DNA from: Dolomedes plantarius
Lineage: Eukaryota; Arthropoda; Arachnida; Araneae; Dolomedidae
Direction: 5' to 3'
DNA: 64,000 nucleotides
NCBI GenBank assembly: GCA_907164885.2
Contig: OU015496.1
Coordinates: 135,511,820 to 135,575,819 of the forward strand
Shown: piece by piece, positions 12,209 to 24,331 of the stretch
Layout of the letters: each line of letters opens with the position of its first letter
Numbering within the stretch: the first letter of the stretch is position 1
The notes under the pieces: model-generated
What the model saw: only the letters and a program-made list of their open reading frames with translations
Told to the model about the DNA's origin: nothing
The model's database searches: none
Made by a program: the position numbers and the translations under genes

Positions 12209-13240
12209 TATACAGACAGGACACCAAAGCGATTGCGTTGAAAAACTGAACAACTGAGCCATAGGAGTTACCAAGATGCATGTACTGCTTGAGGATACAA
12301 AAACCAAAAGAGATTTTCTGATATTTCATTTGCTTATGGCAGGCTATCCAGCATCATAAACGCGAAAAAGGAGAGAGTGAGGCCATATTTAAAAAAGTGG
12401 GATAAGCTATACAAGATAACAGCAATAACGCTCTCTATAATTCTTTTGGTCTTAATTCATTGAGAACCTGGATAATTGTGGCAACGAATTATTGTGCGTG
12501 GGGTATTTTAAAACTTTATATTATAATTATTAATTAAAGTGAGGAGGTAGGATAACTCTTAACCATCAATTACTTCATTTACTTTTAAATTACCTTTAAA
12601 TCTTATCATTAGCAATTAGTGGTTAGTATATTTATGTAGATGGTAAGTTTTGCGTTGTGTTTTTATTTAATGCAATAACCCATAAATATAATTAAAGTTT
12701 ACACTAGGTTCGACTTACTGTTGCATCACTGTGGTGATTAATGAGCCAAAAAGAAAAATTAATGTAAATGTAATAAAATTGCTTATCTAACATTGGAGCA
12801 CACCTAAAAATAAAATTACTTCACCTAAAAGAAAACTCAAGAAAATCAAATCTGCTGAAATAACAAACCTAAAGCTGAAAATCAGAAAATTAACTCAAAG
12901 GCAAGGACCGACATGACACTACAGGTTAAAAATAACAATTTTATTACACTGACGTCTAATCTTAGATTCTGCATGATTCTCCACCAATCAACGATTACAA
13001 AATATTAACAGTATAGAGCCTTCATAACATTAAATAATTCCCATGAACCTATTCAGAGAAGTCGCAATAAAATCAATTACTAATAAGGGTGGCTGGTGAG
13101 AAAAAAAAACCCGTTTAAATGAAAAGTAAAAAAATCTAAAAAAAAACTAAAGAAAAATTCAATAATAAAAGAAAAGGAAATTAAAAACATTTTACCAAAT
13201 TAAATGCTGCAGCACTAAAAAAACTATAATTTTACTGTCA
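12209..13240. other. Unassigned AT-rich stretch
   Basis: No readable gene or repeat structure; very A-rich from 12740 to 13200. Confidence 0.4.
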
Positions 13241-13244
13241 TGAG

Positions 13245-13800
13245 GGGAGTTTTAACGCCATTTTCTAAATCGTGCATGACGCCAAGACATACGTCGCCGG
13301 ACCCTTCCGTTCAGCGATCATCTCTCCATCCTGGGTCTGGGGTCAGCTCCTAGCTTCTTGGCTCGCCTCTCGCCTCTGTAATCTTTCGCACCCTCCGCCC
13401 CCGAGTTGACGCTACGTTTTTTTTCACCTTGGACTCCGCGAGAAAGTAGTTCCAATCCGCAACGTCAATCTCGGACGAGGAAAACGCTGAAATTCTGCAA
13501 TGGCTGAAGAAATCTTTTCTTCCACTCATCGTTGATTTTTTTTCTTCTATTTCACATAATCATTGTTGGTTACTTATTTCCTCCTTGAAAACTTACAGGG
13601 CATCTACGAATCGCTGTATTCAACCGCGGAGGAAACGCTCTCGTATCTGCTACGGTCATCATCATTCCAACGCCCCGTTCCAACTTTCGGGGAAAGTGTG
13701 CACGACCATGTCTCGGTTTACAAACAACTGACAAAAAGGGGATTATCTCAAAAGGAAGGTCTGGAAGGACTAACTTTAAAAGAAAAAGACACACTTTAAT
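13245..13800. other. GC-richer island with possible exon
   Basis: This block is clearly richer in G and C than its surroundings. On the plus strand a 78-codon frame (13563-13799) spans a possible acceptor (TTACAG at 13593-13598) and reads GIYESLYSTAEETLSYLL after it. No domain was recognised and the antisense strand is open as well. It may be a host exon, a decayed retroelement tail or chance. Confidence 0.25.
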
Positions 13801-14295
13801 TTTGCTTTCATTCATTAAAAAAAAACCCAAAAATTCACCAGCCAATAATACGTACCAGCCACCTCACAATTATTTCAAAATAAGACTTATTAATTTATCA
13901 ATATTTTAACAATAAGGTATAACATTTGATGATCTCTTTCAATTTGATTCTTCATAATGTCAAAACATTTAGAGAACTTGCGCCCGATTCTCCAAATGCG
14001 ATGACATTAATCAAATAAATGAATATTTGATCACCACAAGCTTAACCATCCAGTATATTTAGCAGAGGTTTAATAAATTTATAACAAAGCACAACCGTTA
14101 CTAACATTTAATTGTTTACTTTACTAACTTAATTATCTCAAAACCCGATATTAACATAAACGTCAATTATTTATAAAACTATTAATTATCATCACAACAT
14201 AATGACAATCTCCGTCAACCGGTGTACAAACCCAAGTCTCCTAACCTTGAGTCAGTATCGAACCAATTGAACAATGCTTGAAGAGGCCCTTTCAT
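13801..14295. other. Unassigned AT-rich stretch
   Basis: No gene or repeat recognised. Confidence 0.4.
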
Positions 14296-14299
14296 TTAA

Positions 14300-14891
14300 C
14301 TCTTCAGCGGGCGCACCCGTGTACAAAGTGCGACATTTTCGTAATTTTGAATGGTTTGTTTTTACATGTAAGGTTTGAATGTTCTAAGCAGTTTCTATTT
14401 ATAGCTATACCCTTTCTAATGCAGGTCTGATTTTCTATCCCTTGTATTCCTTTCCATCCACTGTTAGTCGGGAATTAACCGTGGTAAACCAGCGATTATA
14501 CTGGATTACAATGCGACAAAAGCAGGAGTTGATGTAGTCTATCCAATGTGCAGCTATTACACGGTATTCCGCAGATCACGAAGATAGACAATCTCATTGT
14601 CTTTGGTAGGTTTTTGGACATAATAGCAATCCCTTTGCAATTAATCCTTAGATTCAATAAACTGGACAGTTTTGAAATAAAGCGATTGTATCTGCATTCT
14701 TTGGCCTTTTATTATAAATATATCCCAATGTTATCAACATTTTATATCTTATCACAAAACAGAGAATTATAATTTACAATTTGAAAAATAAAAGTTTATT
14801 ATAAAAATAATAATCAAGGTTGAAAGAGACGTTGCACTTTGTGCCATGCGCGCCTGCTGGTGTTCCAAAAATTGGCGTGCCCGCTGAAGAG
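14300..14891 (+). mobile_element. Internally deleted piggyBac-like element
   Basis: The ends are inverted copies of CTCTTCAGCGGGC. The left end is preceded by TTAA (14296-14299); the right is followed by GTAA, probably a mutated TTAA. Inside, at about 14485-14560, the plus strand reads KPAIILDYNATKAGVDVV, which matches the block around the last catalytic Asp of piggyBac transposases, followed after a frameshift by a decayed FGRFLDIIAIPLQLI block. The N-terminal two thirds of the transposase are missing, so the element cannot move on its own. Confidence 0.75.
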
Positions 14892-15169
14892 GTAAAGATT
14901 ACCCCTCCTCCAAATGTTAGAGAGAGGTCATCTTTTGGACCTCAGTGCCTTGCATAAATTTTTCAATCATAACCATAATATATTAACGGGACAAACTTTG
15001 AAGCGTGAGATAAATCTTGTATTTTTATCGACCTCTTTATTGGAGCGTAAAAATATTTGCCCTCCGATAAAAGTTAAAACGATTGGCGATCACATAAAGT
15101 GGGATCAGTTCGACAGTAAACGTAAATAAAGGAAAAATAAAAAAATAAACTTTGATTCCTGATTACTGA
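14892..15169. other. Unassigned stretch
   Basis: A 71-codon plus frame (14914-15129) shows no known domain; probably chance. Confidence 0.35.
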
Positions 15170-17080
15170 AGCGGAATAGGTGAAAAGTTGATTACTGAAA
15201 ATAATACAAAATCACACGTTTAAGAAGATAAATGAATACCAAATCTTGATTCCAAAATCATTGAAAGTGATAAAATTCAAACGTTTAGCATAGGAAGTGC
15301 TTATAAACTTTTAATTTCCAAAAACTAAAACTGAGTTTGAATAAAATCAATAATTCAACACAGAAAATTAATTCTAAATATCGTCCTTTTTTTAACTATT
15401 CCAAAAAGAAATCAAGCATCTAAATAAAACAATATGAAAAAACAAATGAATATATCAAAAATCAAACATCTAATATGATAAACTTTGATGAAATCTTCAC
15501 CTAAAAAACTGAATAAATTGAAATCAAGCATTTAACAGAAAAAAAATGAATTTATAATCTTGTTTAAAAAATAAACTTGGTATGATAAAAATTTCAGATT
15601 TAATGAGTTAATAACAAGAACAGCTGTAATAATAAGAACTAAGTATTTAACAGGGGAATTCCAAATTTTGATTCCAAATACATCTAAGCATAATAAAAGT
15701 CACGCATTTAACAAGAGAAATAAATATCAAATTTTGATACTTGATGACATCAAATGTATATACTAAGAATCAAACAGCTAAAAAGGTAAACTATGATGAA
15801 ATTTTGATAAAAGAAAACTTAATACAACTGAAATCAAGCATGTAACAGAAAAATTAATTTAAAATATTGTTTAAAAAAATCTTAGCTTAATGAAAATAAC
15901 ACATTTAATTGGGGCAATACCAAAAACAACTAAACATAATCAAAACCCCGCATTTAACAATACCAAATTTTGATTCCAAATGCCTCTAAGCATAATAGAA
16001 ATCACGCATTTAACAAGATAAATAAATATCAAATCTTGATTCTTGATCAAAGCAAATGAACATATTAAGAATCAAACAGCTAAGATAAACAATGAAGAAA
16101 TCTTTATTTTAGAAAAACTGAATGCAATTGTAATTAAGCATCTAACTGAAATAAATGAATATAAAATATCGCTTAAAAAACTTATTATAATAAAAATTAC
16201 GCATTTAAATTTGGCAATACTAAAAACAACCGAGCATAATAAAAACCCAGTATTTAACAAGACAATACCAAATTTTTTTTCCAAATACATCCAAGAGTAA
16301 TAAATTTCTAACATTTAATACGATAAATAAATATTAAATCTTAACTCTTGATGAAATCAAATGAACATATTAAGAATCAAACAGCTAACAAGATAAACTA
16401 TAACAAAATCTTTATTTTAAAAAACTGAATGTAATTAAAATCAAGCATCTAACAGGGAAAAATCCGAATCTAAAATCTTGTTTTAATAAACTTAGCATAA
16501 TAAAAATCACACTTTTAGATTAGTCAAAGTCAAAGACAACAGCGCATAATAAAAGCCCCATATTTAACAAGAAAATTCCAAATACATCTAAGCATAATAA
16601 AAACCCTGCATTTAACAAGATAAATAAATATCAAATCTTGATTCCTAATACATCCAAGAGTAATAAATTTCCCGCATTTAAAAAGGTAAATAAATATCAA
16701 ATCTTGACTCTTGGTGAAATCAAATGAACATATTAAGAATCAAACATCTAACAAGATACTCTATGGCAAAATCTTTATTTAAAAAAACTGAGTATAACTG
16801 AAATCAAGGATCTAACAGTGAAAAAAAAACGAATCTAAAATATTGTTTTAAAAAACTTAGCATAGTAAAAATCACACATTTAGATTAGTCAATACCAAAG
16901 ACAACCGAGCATAATAAAAGCCCCGTATTTAACAAGATAATACCAAATCTTATTTCCAAATACATCTAAGCATAATAAAATCCCTGCATTTAAGAAGATA
17001 AATAAATATCAAATCTTGATTCCAAAAACCACCTAAAATAACAAAAAAAACCCGCATTTAACAAGACAAATGAGTGCTAT
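15170..17080. repeat. Degenerate AT-rich satellite-like array
   Basis: About 1.9 kb of recurring A-rich phrases: ATAAATATCAAATCTTGATT, CATCTAAGCATAATAAAA, GCATTTAACAAGATAAATA and GAATCAAACAGCTAA. The last recurs near 15771, 16073, 16378 and 16740, a period of 300-360 bp, with shorter sub-repeats of about 60-75 bp inside. Open frames here (for example 16043-16300) reflect base composition. Confidence 0.8.
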
Positions 17081-18214
17081 ATCTCCAAGCACAACAAACT
17101 TTTCCACCTCTCTAAATCTCATCCTGGTCTAGCGACGTGACTTGTACCTCGTTCGCTCTTAAATTTTTACAAAAATTTCCAAAAGATAAGAAACAATAGC
17201 AGTTGGTTTGACAAAGCGTTTGCCGCGAGCCTATTCCGTTCTCTCAAACAACCAAATCCTGGATAACTGATTTGACCATTTTCAGAACGACGCACATAAC
17301 CATTTCCCGTAATGCCGAGTATTAGGAACATTTTGTACGACGTCTAACCTCAGACATATAATGTAGTTTGCTTTCTCGCAAAAGGAGGGTTTTATTTATT
17401 TACCTTTACCTAGTTCCATGTTGGGAAACGTTATTTCACGTTTTGATTTAATATTCTATAAAGGATTGGCCTATGTTAAAAAAAACTGTTTCTTGATTTT
17501 AAATAGCATCTGGAAAGACTAGAAGAAAATTCCTTATGCCTAAGAAATGGGTGTTCCAGAGAAGATGTTCCCAATACAAATGTAATTTATCGTAAACTGC
17601 ATTATAATAGTTAGATATTACAAACTGATATAAATATACGATACAGGCAGGGTAATAAATATAGAAATGGTATACGTGTATACTATGTGATATATTTTTA
17701 ATGGAGAATCCAAGTTTTCCAGACATTTTAAGTAAATGTCTGGAAAACTTGTAATTGTGGCTATTAAGGTGTTACGTGCTTATGTAGATATATGCCAGAT
17801 TCATTTAAAGGACAATTAGTTACACACAAGATTTATGAGATAAATAGATAGCTAGAGATATTAAGTTAGTCATACTATAGTCTTTATAACGAGGTATAAT
17901 CTTATTAACTGGGAGCTTCTAATAAAAATTAAAAAGTTGAGTGACGACAGTTCTAAATTCTATATTACAAAACGTTGTGTAATACAGAATGATTCCTCAC
18001 TTTCTATGAAATTTTGCTAGCAAAACACTTCCAGAATGTTATTAGCACTTAAGTAAAATTATTGTATGTTGCTAAACAGATGATAATATCAGTTGGTAAA
18101 GCATTTTTTATAGGGCTCATATAGATTAGATATAAACATTGAACACAGTGAACAAACAACAGAAGAAAATGACCCATTGCCCCAAGTCCCCGTCTCTTCC
18201 AATATCTCGACACC
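17081..18214. other. Unassigned stretch with one perfect hairpin
   Basis: Contains the inverted repeat at 17711-17751 (separate entry). Otherwise no gene or repeat was recognised. Confidence 0.4.
17711..17751. repeat. Perfect 18-bp inverted repeat with 5-nt loop
   Basis: The arm CAAGTTTTCCAGACATTT (17711-17728) is perfectly complementary to 17734-17751 around the loop TAAGT. Confidence 0.9.
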
Positions 18215-18545
18215 TCATAGTATCCAATGCAGCAGGCGGCTCCTGTCTATTACTTCTCCAGACTTACAGAGCGGGCAGGGGCCCCGGGTTGCCCAAATTG
18301 GTCGGCAGATCTGTACTGTCCGTCCGGCGCCAAGGCCTATACTATTCATAAACTGAACAGGGGAAATCAACCTTCGGCTGAGTTTGCAGGACTTGCTACG
18401 CAGCGCCGGTCTCCAGTTTGACATTGTCGTATGGACTGAACATCCCGGTCGACGTAACCTTTGAGATTACAGAGCGGACAACAAGGCTTGTCGAAGACAC
18501 CTATATGGAATAGATGGACACCCAGGCAGTCATATCCTGTAATCA
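18215..18545 (-). pseudogene. LINE reverse-transcriptase 3' end fragment
   Basis: On the minus strand the region near 18545-18440 reads GYDCLGVHLFHIGVFDKP followed by CCPLC and GYVDRDV. This fits the Cys/His-rich tail after the RNase H region of Jockey-type and related LINE polyproteins. A second CPLC block (GPCPLCKSGEVIDRSRLLH) lies near 18285-18225, so the tail may be partly duplicated. Stops and frameshifts separate the blocks and nothing upstream is recognisable as reverse transcriptase. Confidence 0.55.
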
Positions 18546-19296
18546 CGTGGAAACTAGTAACCGCCAGTGTTTAGTATTCGTTCTGGCCTAGAGATTAAGC
18601 CAAATTTTGGGTAATAGAGAATGTCGCAGAAAGAATTTTAGTCTTCAAAAGGATGTTTCGTGCTGGCAAAACATAAGCTATCCTAGAAAGCATTCCTCAT
18701 TGAAACAATCAAATATTAAATAAATTTTCTACCCATTTTCAAATCGATCTGCCTCATTCTCTGTAATGCCATGAATTAGAGAATTTTTTCCTCGACCACG
18801 GGCGCCCGTTCTGTGCTCAGATGGCAAAATGTTATAATAAATTTACGTGACAGCAATTCTAAGATTCAAGATGTCATGAAAAATCAGTAATTTGCTTTAC
18901 ATGAGCAAATGTGGTACCAATGTTTCAGAAAAATAGTTGGCTATTACTTACAGTAGTTACAGTAAATAGAAAATATCGGCGAACAAGAATCCGGAATGTG
19001 AAAAACTCAATTATTTTAAGAAAAGTCTCTTAAAGCATTTTACTATCTGAGCACAGTGTTGATGAACTAATTTTCAACATATTACAAAATCAGATAAATA
19101 TTTTTGAAAATGATTTCGCAGTCGTAGTGCTTCATAGTCGAAAATGAAAGAGAAAAAAATGAGTTTCAGTGTTTCATTTATTTTGCGGTCACATATCATA
19201 AAAGCTTACAGTAATAAATATATAAATATACTCACTGAAAGTAATGCTATTTCGGTAGGTACAATCTATATTAAGGAATGAGTAATACAGAATTTT
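18546..19296. other. Unassigned AT-rich stretch
   Basis: No gene or repeat recognised. Confidence 0.4.
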
Positions 19297-19689
19297 TCAG
19301 GAAAAAATTATTAATATGGAAAAATTGTTTTTTATAAATTTCAGTTCTGTCTCGGTAAATAAGGAATCGATTTCAGATAAATTCTTAAAAAAAATCAGCA
19401 TTAGAACAGCCGTAAGCGTTATATTAAATACAGCACGGAAAATGAAGTGATAATATCGCTTTGTAACATCTATGTGTTTCGGTAACTTTCTACGAATTTC
19501 ATTAAGATGGAAGGATAAAATCGATTTTCGTTTGTATGTTCGCTGTGCAACATGTAAGTCTGTTAATGGTGTTGGCAAAGGTTCAGCTTCATTACAAGTA
19601 ACCATCAATAGAGGCTCTTTGAATTCCGATAACACAAACATTGGATAACGTACAAGATTCGAGGAAATTTCACCAACGATGACCTCCAT
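19297..19689 (-). CDS. Candidate small membrane protein or exon, function unknown
   Basis: A 130-codon frame on the minus strand begins with ATG in the context CCAAATGG. It has varied, protein-like composition: a soluble part, then a basic stretch (KRKSILSFHLNEIRRKLPKH, residues 53-72), then one likely membrane segment at about residues 81-101 (FRAVFNITLTAVLMLIFF). It ends with a stop and no obvious splice donor, so it could be a complete small protein, a last exon or chance. I do not recognise a family. It stands out because it lacks the signs of transposon origin seen elsewhere in the window. Confidence 0.35.
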   Translation of the reverse strand: MEVIVGEISSNLVRYPMFVLSEFKEPLLMVTCNEAEPLPTPLTDLHVAQRTYKRKSILSFHLNEIRRKLPKHIDVTKRYYHFIFRAVFNITLTAVLMLIFFKNLSEIDSLFTETELKFIKNNFSILIIFS

Positions 19690-21179
19690 TTGGACAATAT
19701 ACTATTAGATTCTCTTAACGGAAAATTTAAGTCCAAATTACTGTATTTACGTGAATTTTAATTATTTTTTGTAATTCGAAAAATAAGTTGTTATTTATAA
19801 TAATATTTTTGCATTTTGAGAGATAGCATATTTTACACTAGAAAATAGTGGTCTTGTATATTTTATACTAGAGTACTAGCATTTTTTTATACTAGAAAAT
19901 AATTTCCGAAAATAGGTCATAAAAAAGTTGTCACGGAGAGTGGCAATATATCAGAGTCAGCAGTTGTCTGGCATGGGGTGTGTTCAGGAATAAGTAAGAC
20001 TTAAGTTAAAAATATTAAAATTAATAACTTAGGACATTTGTATAACCAAAATAATCTAACACAGAGACTTCTAACACTCGAATCTCACTAGCTCCAGAGT
20101 CCAACTGTGTGTGCTACTAGCCGCACCTTTGCCATAGGACCATGGGACCATAGAAACATGTGATTAACTGTGTTACCTAGGCCATCGCCTTCTAACACAG
20201 ATATTTCATGAGATTGACAATGGAGAGCGAAAGTTCCACCGAAATGAGAAAGGGAATGTTCGTTTTTTAATATCTTCAGAAGCGTAAATTGCAACACAAA
20301 AGTGAAGCAGAGAGTTTTTTTTTGGTCAGAGCTTTGGAGGGTGAAATGAAGAGTTCTCAATGGACGTCTCCAGGATCTTCGTGATGCTTCTCTGGTGAAG
20401 GCGGAGTCCATAGCTGTCTGAAAGCTAGTTTTCAATTGGCAGGTAGAGAGAGGAGGAGGAAAAGTGTTTGGATAGAGAGATAAGGTTCAGAATCCTTGAG
20501 TTCTAAAACTAGGAAATCGCGCAAATCCAAAAGGATTTACTCAGAGACAAATAATAAGTGTTAGAAGGAAGTTTAAGGATTGTAAAATAGATTTTTATTT
20601 TATTTATAAAATTTTTAATTGTTTTTTGCCTTGGCAAAGTTGCCCCTTTGCTCTAACTCGAGCGGTATTTATACAAGCAAGCAAACATTAACATATATTT
20701 GCATAAAATACACTGAAAAAGAGAAAAACAATAAAATATGGGGAAAATAACTGAAAAATCCCATTTCTCAGATGTATGACGTCAAAGTTGCCGTAACGCC
20801 ATTAGCTGTTAGGTAACAAGTGCTACGTCATTCTAAAACGATGGCATGAATGTCGGAAAGTCATACAAGTACACTAAATCTTACAAACTGAAGTTTAGAT
20901 AGGCCTTTCAGTGTTCATTTGCCTAACGAAAGTGAGCAAATCACTCTAAGCAAAAATCACTTTAATAAAATTTGGGATAATACGAGACACCTATTTTCGT
21001 TTTCCAAGAAAAAATATTTCGGATAGTAATATTTATCATACTATTTTTTCCAGTTTCGTCACGGGTTCGAATACCGACTTTCTTCTGCTCTCCCTTCTTC
21101 ACCTAAGTGGGGATCCCATGATGAAAGCTAGCGCTTCCATAGATGCTAATTGCGTCGCATAGTTATACTACAATTGGTG
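19690..21179. other. Unassigned stretch
   Basis: A 115-codon minus frame (20435-20088) has no recognisable domain. A possible tRNA-like B-box (GGGTTCGAATACC, 21063-21075) suggests a SINE relic, but no A-box was found upstream. Confidence 0.35.
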
Positions 21180-21249
21180 TCGCGCAATTTACTCTGCAGG
21201 CTGGAGATCCACATTCGATTCAATCGACGTAAATTTAGTTCTGTTTTAT

Positions 21250-21400
21250 TCTTGGTAGATGTTGGTCGTCATGAATTTTACAAAATTATTTTCCATTTGC
21301 CAAGCTCCAGAAAATGATAAGAGAAAAAAAATATTGCATTCATCCGTGCATGATAGAAGATTGGTCTTTGGCCAGTTTCATTCCTGTTTTGGTAACTCTC
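21250..21400 (+). repeat. Dispersed repeat E, copy 1
   Basis: About 150 bp beginning TTCTTGGTAGATGTTGGTCG, repeated at 24650-24790 and 24960-25110. All three copies are in the same orientation and diverged. Confidence 0.75.
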
Positions 21401-21992
21401 TAAACATCACCACGGCCCCCTCCACTTTCGCGGATCGGCCAAATTATGCTGATGACCGATCTCGTGACAGCAATCCCGCCGTTCCAAGGGGACCCTTAGT
21501 TCCGTCGCACGACGAAGCAGTTTAAACCAAAACATAGTTCAGCATGACGATACCATTCGCTCAAGGCTAACGAATCAGAGTCAATCCAAATACCAACAAA
21601 TTCACCCAAATTTTCCTCTATTGCTTCGGCAGCCACCAAACTACCATCTACATCGCTATCCGTCTAAACCTTTATTATGTAATCAATTTTACATAAACTT
21701 AATACATTTCATCCTGTACCACCCATACAGGGAACAATCATAAACAATATTGTGTACCGCCCGTACAGCAAATTAAACGTCAAGTCCTTTAACCAATACT
21801 GTCACCAGTACCATTAAAACCATTAATTACAATTACAACACCAACAAGTAACAAACAACAAACAAGACAATAGCAGAGCAAGCAGTAAAGCAATATAACA
21901 TAAACATGCAACAAACATAGCCTGTTTACAAAATAAAAAGAACGCTGATCACAAACAAAAACGCTAATAGCAAAGCCGCAAGCCCAAGGGAC
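21401..21992. other. Unassigned stretch between repeat E and LINE ORF1
   Basis: Contains a CAA-rich low-complexity run near 21835-21960. In minus orientation it lies downstream of the LINE ORF1, where ORF2 would be expected; none is seen. Confidence 0.35.
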
Positions 21993-23101
21993 TCACCGCG
22001 CAATCTTGCGCACGCCGTAGTTAGTTCTCTCAATCAAGCTGTCTATCTGCGATATGTATCGGAGACAGCCAGGATCAGTTGGGAGATGTCCCGCCTTAGC
22101 GCGTATCTCTTCTTCCTTCTTCACTTGAATAAAGTAGTTAACACAGTTTGCACATCTGAGAGGATCCACACATTCCCCCTCATGCCCTCTCATGTTGCAT
22201 TTCTTTCATGCTTTATCCATACCGCAGTATTTCGCAACGTGCCCAAAATACCAACACTTATAACAAATAAGAGGCTTCAAATACTCTTTGAAGCTAAATC
22301 GCTCCCATCCAATCTTCAACTTCTTAATTTTTTAGAGCTTCGTAAAGGCGGCTCCCTTCATACTCAAAATCCAATTGCATCCCTTTTTATCTTGATAGCT
22401 GGTAATCATATTCAAAGTTTCTCCCACTAGTTCCTCATTTTGACCCACTAATTTCTTCCCTAGCTCTTCTTTCTTATATCCTTCATCAACTCCAAATATG
22501 ATAATATATGGATCTCGCTGTTTAGCCTTTTTAATTTCATATTTCTCTCTCAACTCATCTATCTTCTTGAACTCAGCGATGAATCTGTCGATATCATCCT
22601 CTTTACTAGTTCCAACAAAGAGACCAATTTTTAGCAATCTTTCTACAAGTAATTATTCCCATATCTAGCTTGTCTGGTTTGATGATCTCTTGAACCTCCT
22701 CTTTGGTCTTATTTAACCAATGGAACTATTGTTGCAGCATGAGAGCCTTCTCCTTTCCTCTTGATATTCGTCACTGGCTTCTTAGATGTGCCCTTCCCAG
22801 CTATTTTGGCGTAAGTCTCCTTCACTTGCTTCTTTTCAAAAATTCTTACTTGCCCCAGTAGATAAGAGATCAGTTTCTGTTGTTCCTTGGTTACCCTGAT
22901 GTTTCCTAAAATATCATCAATCAGGTTTTTCTTAGTTTCAACGCTCCATCCAGATACGCTGATAACATCGCTCAACTTACGATATCTCTCATCTACAATG
23001 CTCTCGATTCTTGCTCAAGATACATGAATTTCATCAAGCTTAGTTTCCATCATAGATTGCGACGCTAATTTCCCCTCCTCCAACGTTTGCGGTTTAGCCA
23101 T
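21993..23101 (-). pseudogene. LINE ORF1 (gag-like RNA-binding protein), broken
   Basis: The likely start, MAKPQTLEEGKLASQS, is at 23101. The protein continues through a basic helical part (22975-22709), a block with the pattern of the RNA-binding module of LINE ORF1 proteins (22637-22332), and CCHC zinc knuckles: CYKCWYFGHVAKYC near 22260-22220, then CNMRGHEGEC and CANC near 22195-22135. An in-frame TGA lies at 23015-23017, and shifts occur between 22709 and 22637, near 22332 and near 22200. ORF1 proteins coat LINE RNA. No endonuclease or reverse transcriptase follows, so the copy is truncated. Confidence 0.7.
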
Positions 23102-23440
23102 AGCTTAATCCCCAGGGACCACCACGTGGAGGTGTCGGTAGAAAATTTAGAATAGATAATAGCTAATTTTAACTCTAAAAACACTTTTTACCACACAATA
23201 AACTCTAGGCTGTTGTGGGTGAGTAGCTAAAATCTTAATCAATCCCGTTTTGGTAAACTGGATCTTGGTAAATTCAGTAATTGGTCATTTCAGGGGGTCG
23301 GCAATGTGGTGCCTGCGAAACAATTTCAAAGTGCCCGCCGTTCAAATATCTAAATTTTAGGTATTTGAACGACATACAAACGCTCGTAGTTGTAATGAAT
23401 AACTTTAGTTAAAAAAAATTAAAAATCACAAAGCCATAAA
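23102..23440 (-). other. Probable 5' leader of the LINE and unassigned sequence
   Basis: No frame. It contains a TTGGTAAATTCAGTAATTGG phrase also found around 24600. Confidence 0.4.
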
Positions 23441-23515
23441 AATCAAAAACTGAACAGCCTGCTCTCTCGACATGCGTTGCTCTCCCCTTGCGGTGAGTCA
23501 GCTCTTTTTTTTCCT

Positions 23516-23695
23516 TCTCTGAAATTGAACTCACTTTGCGCGTCGACATATGCTTGTGAATATTTGTTTTCCAATATGAAATCCTTAAAATCAAAGTACC
23601 GGTCAAGCCTCACTGGCACCCATTTGGACAAATGCCTGAGAACTGTGAATTCAACTTATGTGCCACTTTACAACGAGTTGGCCGCAGATTTGTAA
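23516..23695 (+). pseudogene. hAT transposase C-terminal dimerisation fragment
   Basis: The plus strand reads LCASTYACEYLFSNMKSLKS followed by KYRSSLTGTHLDKCLR and ends at a TAA at the ORF end. This matches the hAT dimerisation region (S-T-Y-x-C-E-x-x-F-S, then K-S-K-Y-R-S-x-L-T). Only the last 60 or so residues are present; the catalytic part is absent. It may be the tail of an element whose 5' part was replaced by the LINE next to it. Confidence 0.7.
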
Positions 23696-23959
23696 TGTAA
23701 AATATCGTATTAATTATCCATTTTAAGATTGCATTTTTAAAATTAAAATTTGAATTTATGTATGTTAAAAATGTATGAAGGAGTAATATTTTCATGTTTA
23801 ACACTCGATTACTAACCTTGTATCCATGAGAGACACGGTAACTATTTTTGCTGACTGCAAGTCCATCCGTAGAGAGGGAGGCTGCTTGCCCCGCCAATCT
23901 TCCTACCAGGAGGGGTGTTAGATGTCAGTTTAGATTTCGCTCTTATAAAGTAAAGTTTA

Positions 23960-24331
23960 TTGACATCACAAGCCTTTTATATCTCAGATACGACGACAGC
24001 AGATTCGTACGTATTTTTGATCAATCTGACTTTTTGTTTTGTAGCTGTAATTTTGTGGATTGTTGTTGATTCCAAAATGTTTTATTCAACCAATTTGGAA
24101 ATTTATACAATGTTTTATTCAACCAGTTTGGAAATTTATGCTGGAAAGCAAACGGATGGGCCATACAAATTGAGCAACAAGAGCACGGACATAGTAGAAC
24201 GATTGATTACTCTCATCACTAACACCGGACTTAAAGTCACTGCTGATTATTGGTTCAGTGATGTCTTTCTGCTCCAAACCTTATCAGAAAATTCTTCCGT
24301 AAATAAAAGGCAAAACAATGCATACCTCTAG
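23960..24331 (+). pseudogene. piggyBac transposase fragment
   Basis: The plus strand reads YAGKQTDGPYKLSNKSTDIV, ERLI and VTADYWFSDVFLLQTL. It corresponds to the part of piggyBac/PGBD transposases that contains the second catalytic Asp (VTAD-x-WF-S). Just upstream a 33-bp segment (ATGTTTTATTCAACCA and following) is tandemly duplicated at about 24078-24140. The frame ends at 24331 with no later catalytic block, so this is an isolated fragment. Confidence 0.7.

Noticed and set aside
16043..16314. 85- and 80-codon frames on opposite strands
   Set aside because: They lie in the degenerate AT-rich array; open frames follow from A-rich composition.
15170..17080. CRISPR-like array
   Set aside because: Repeat units are long, diverged and without unique spacers, and the window is eukaryotic.
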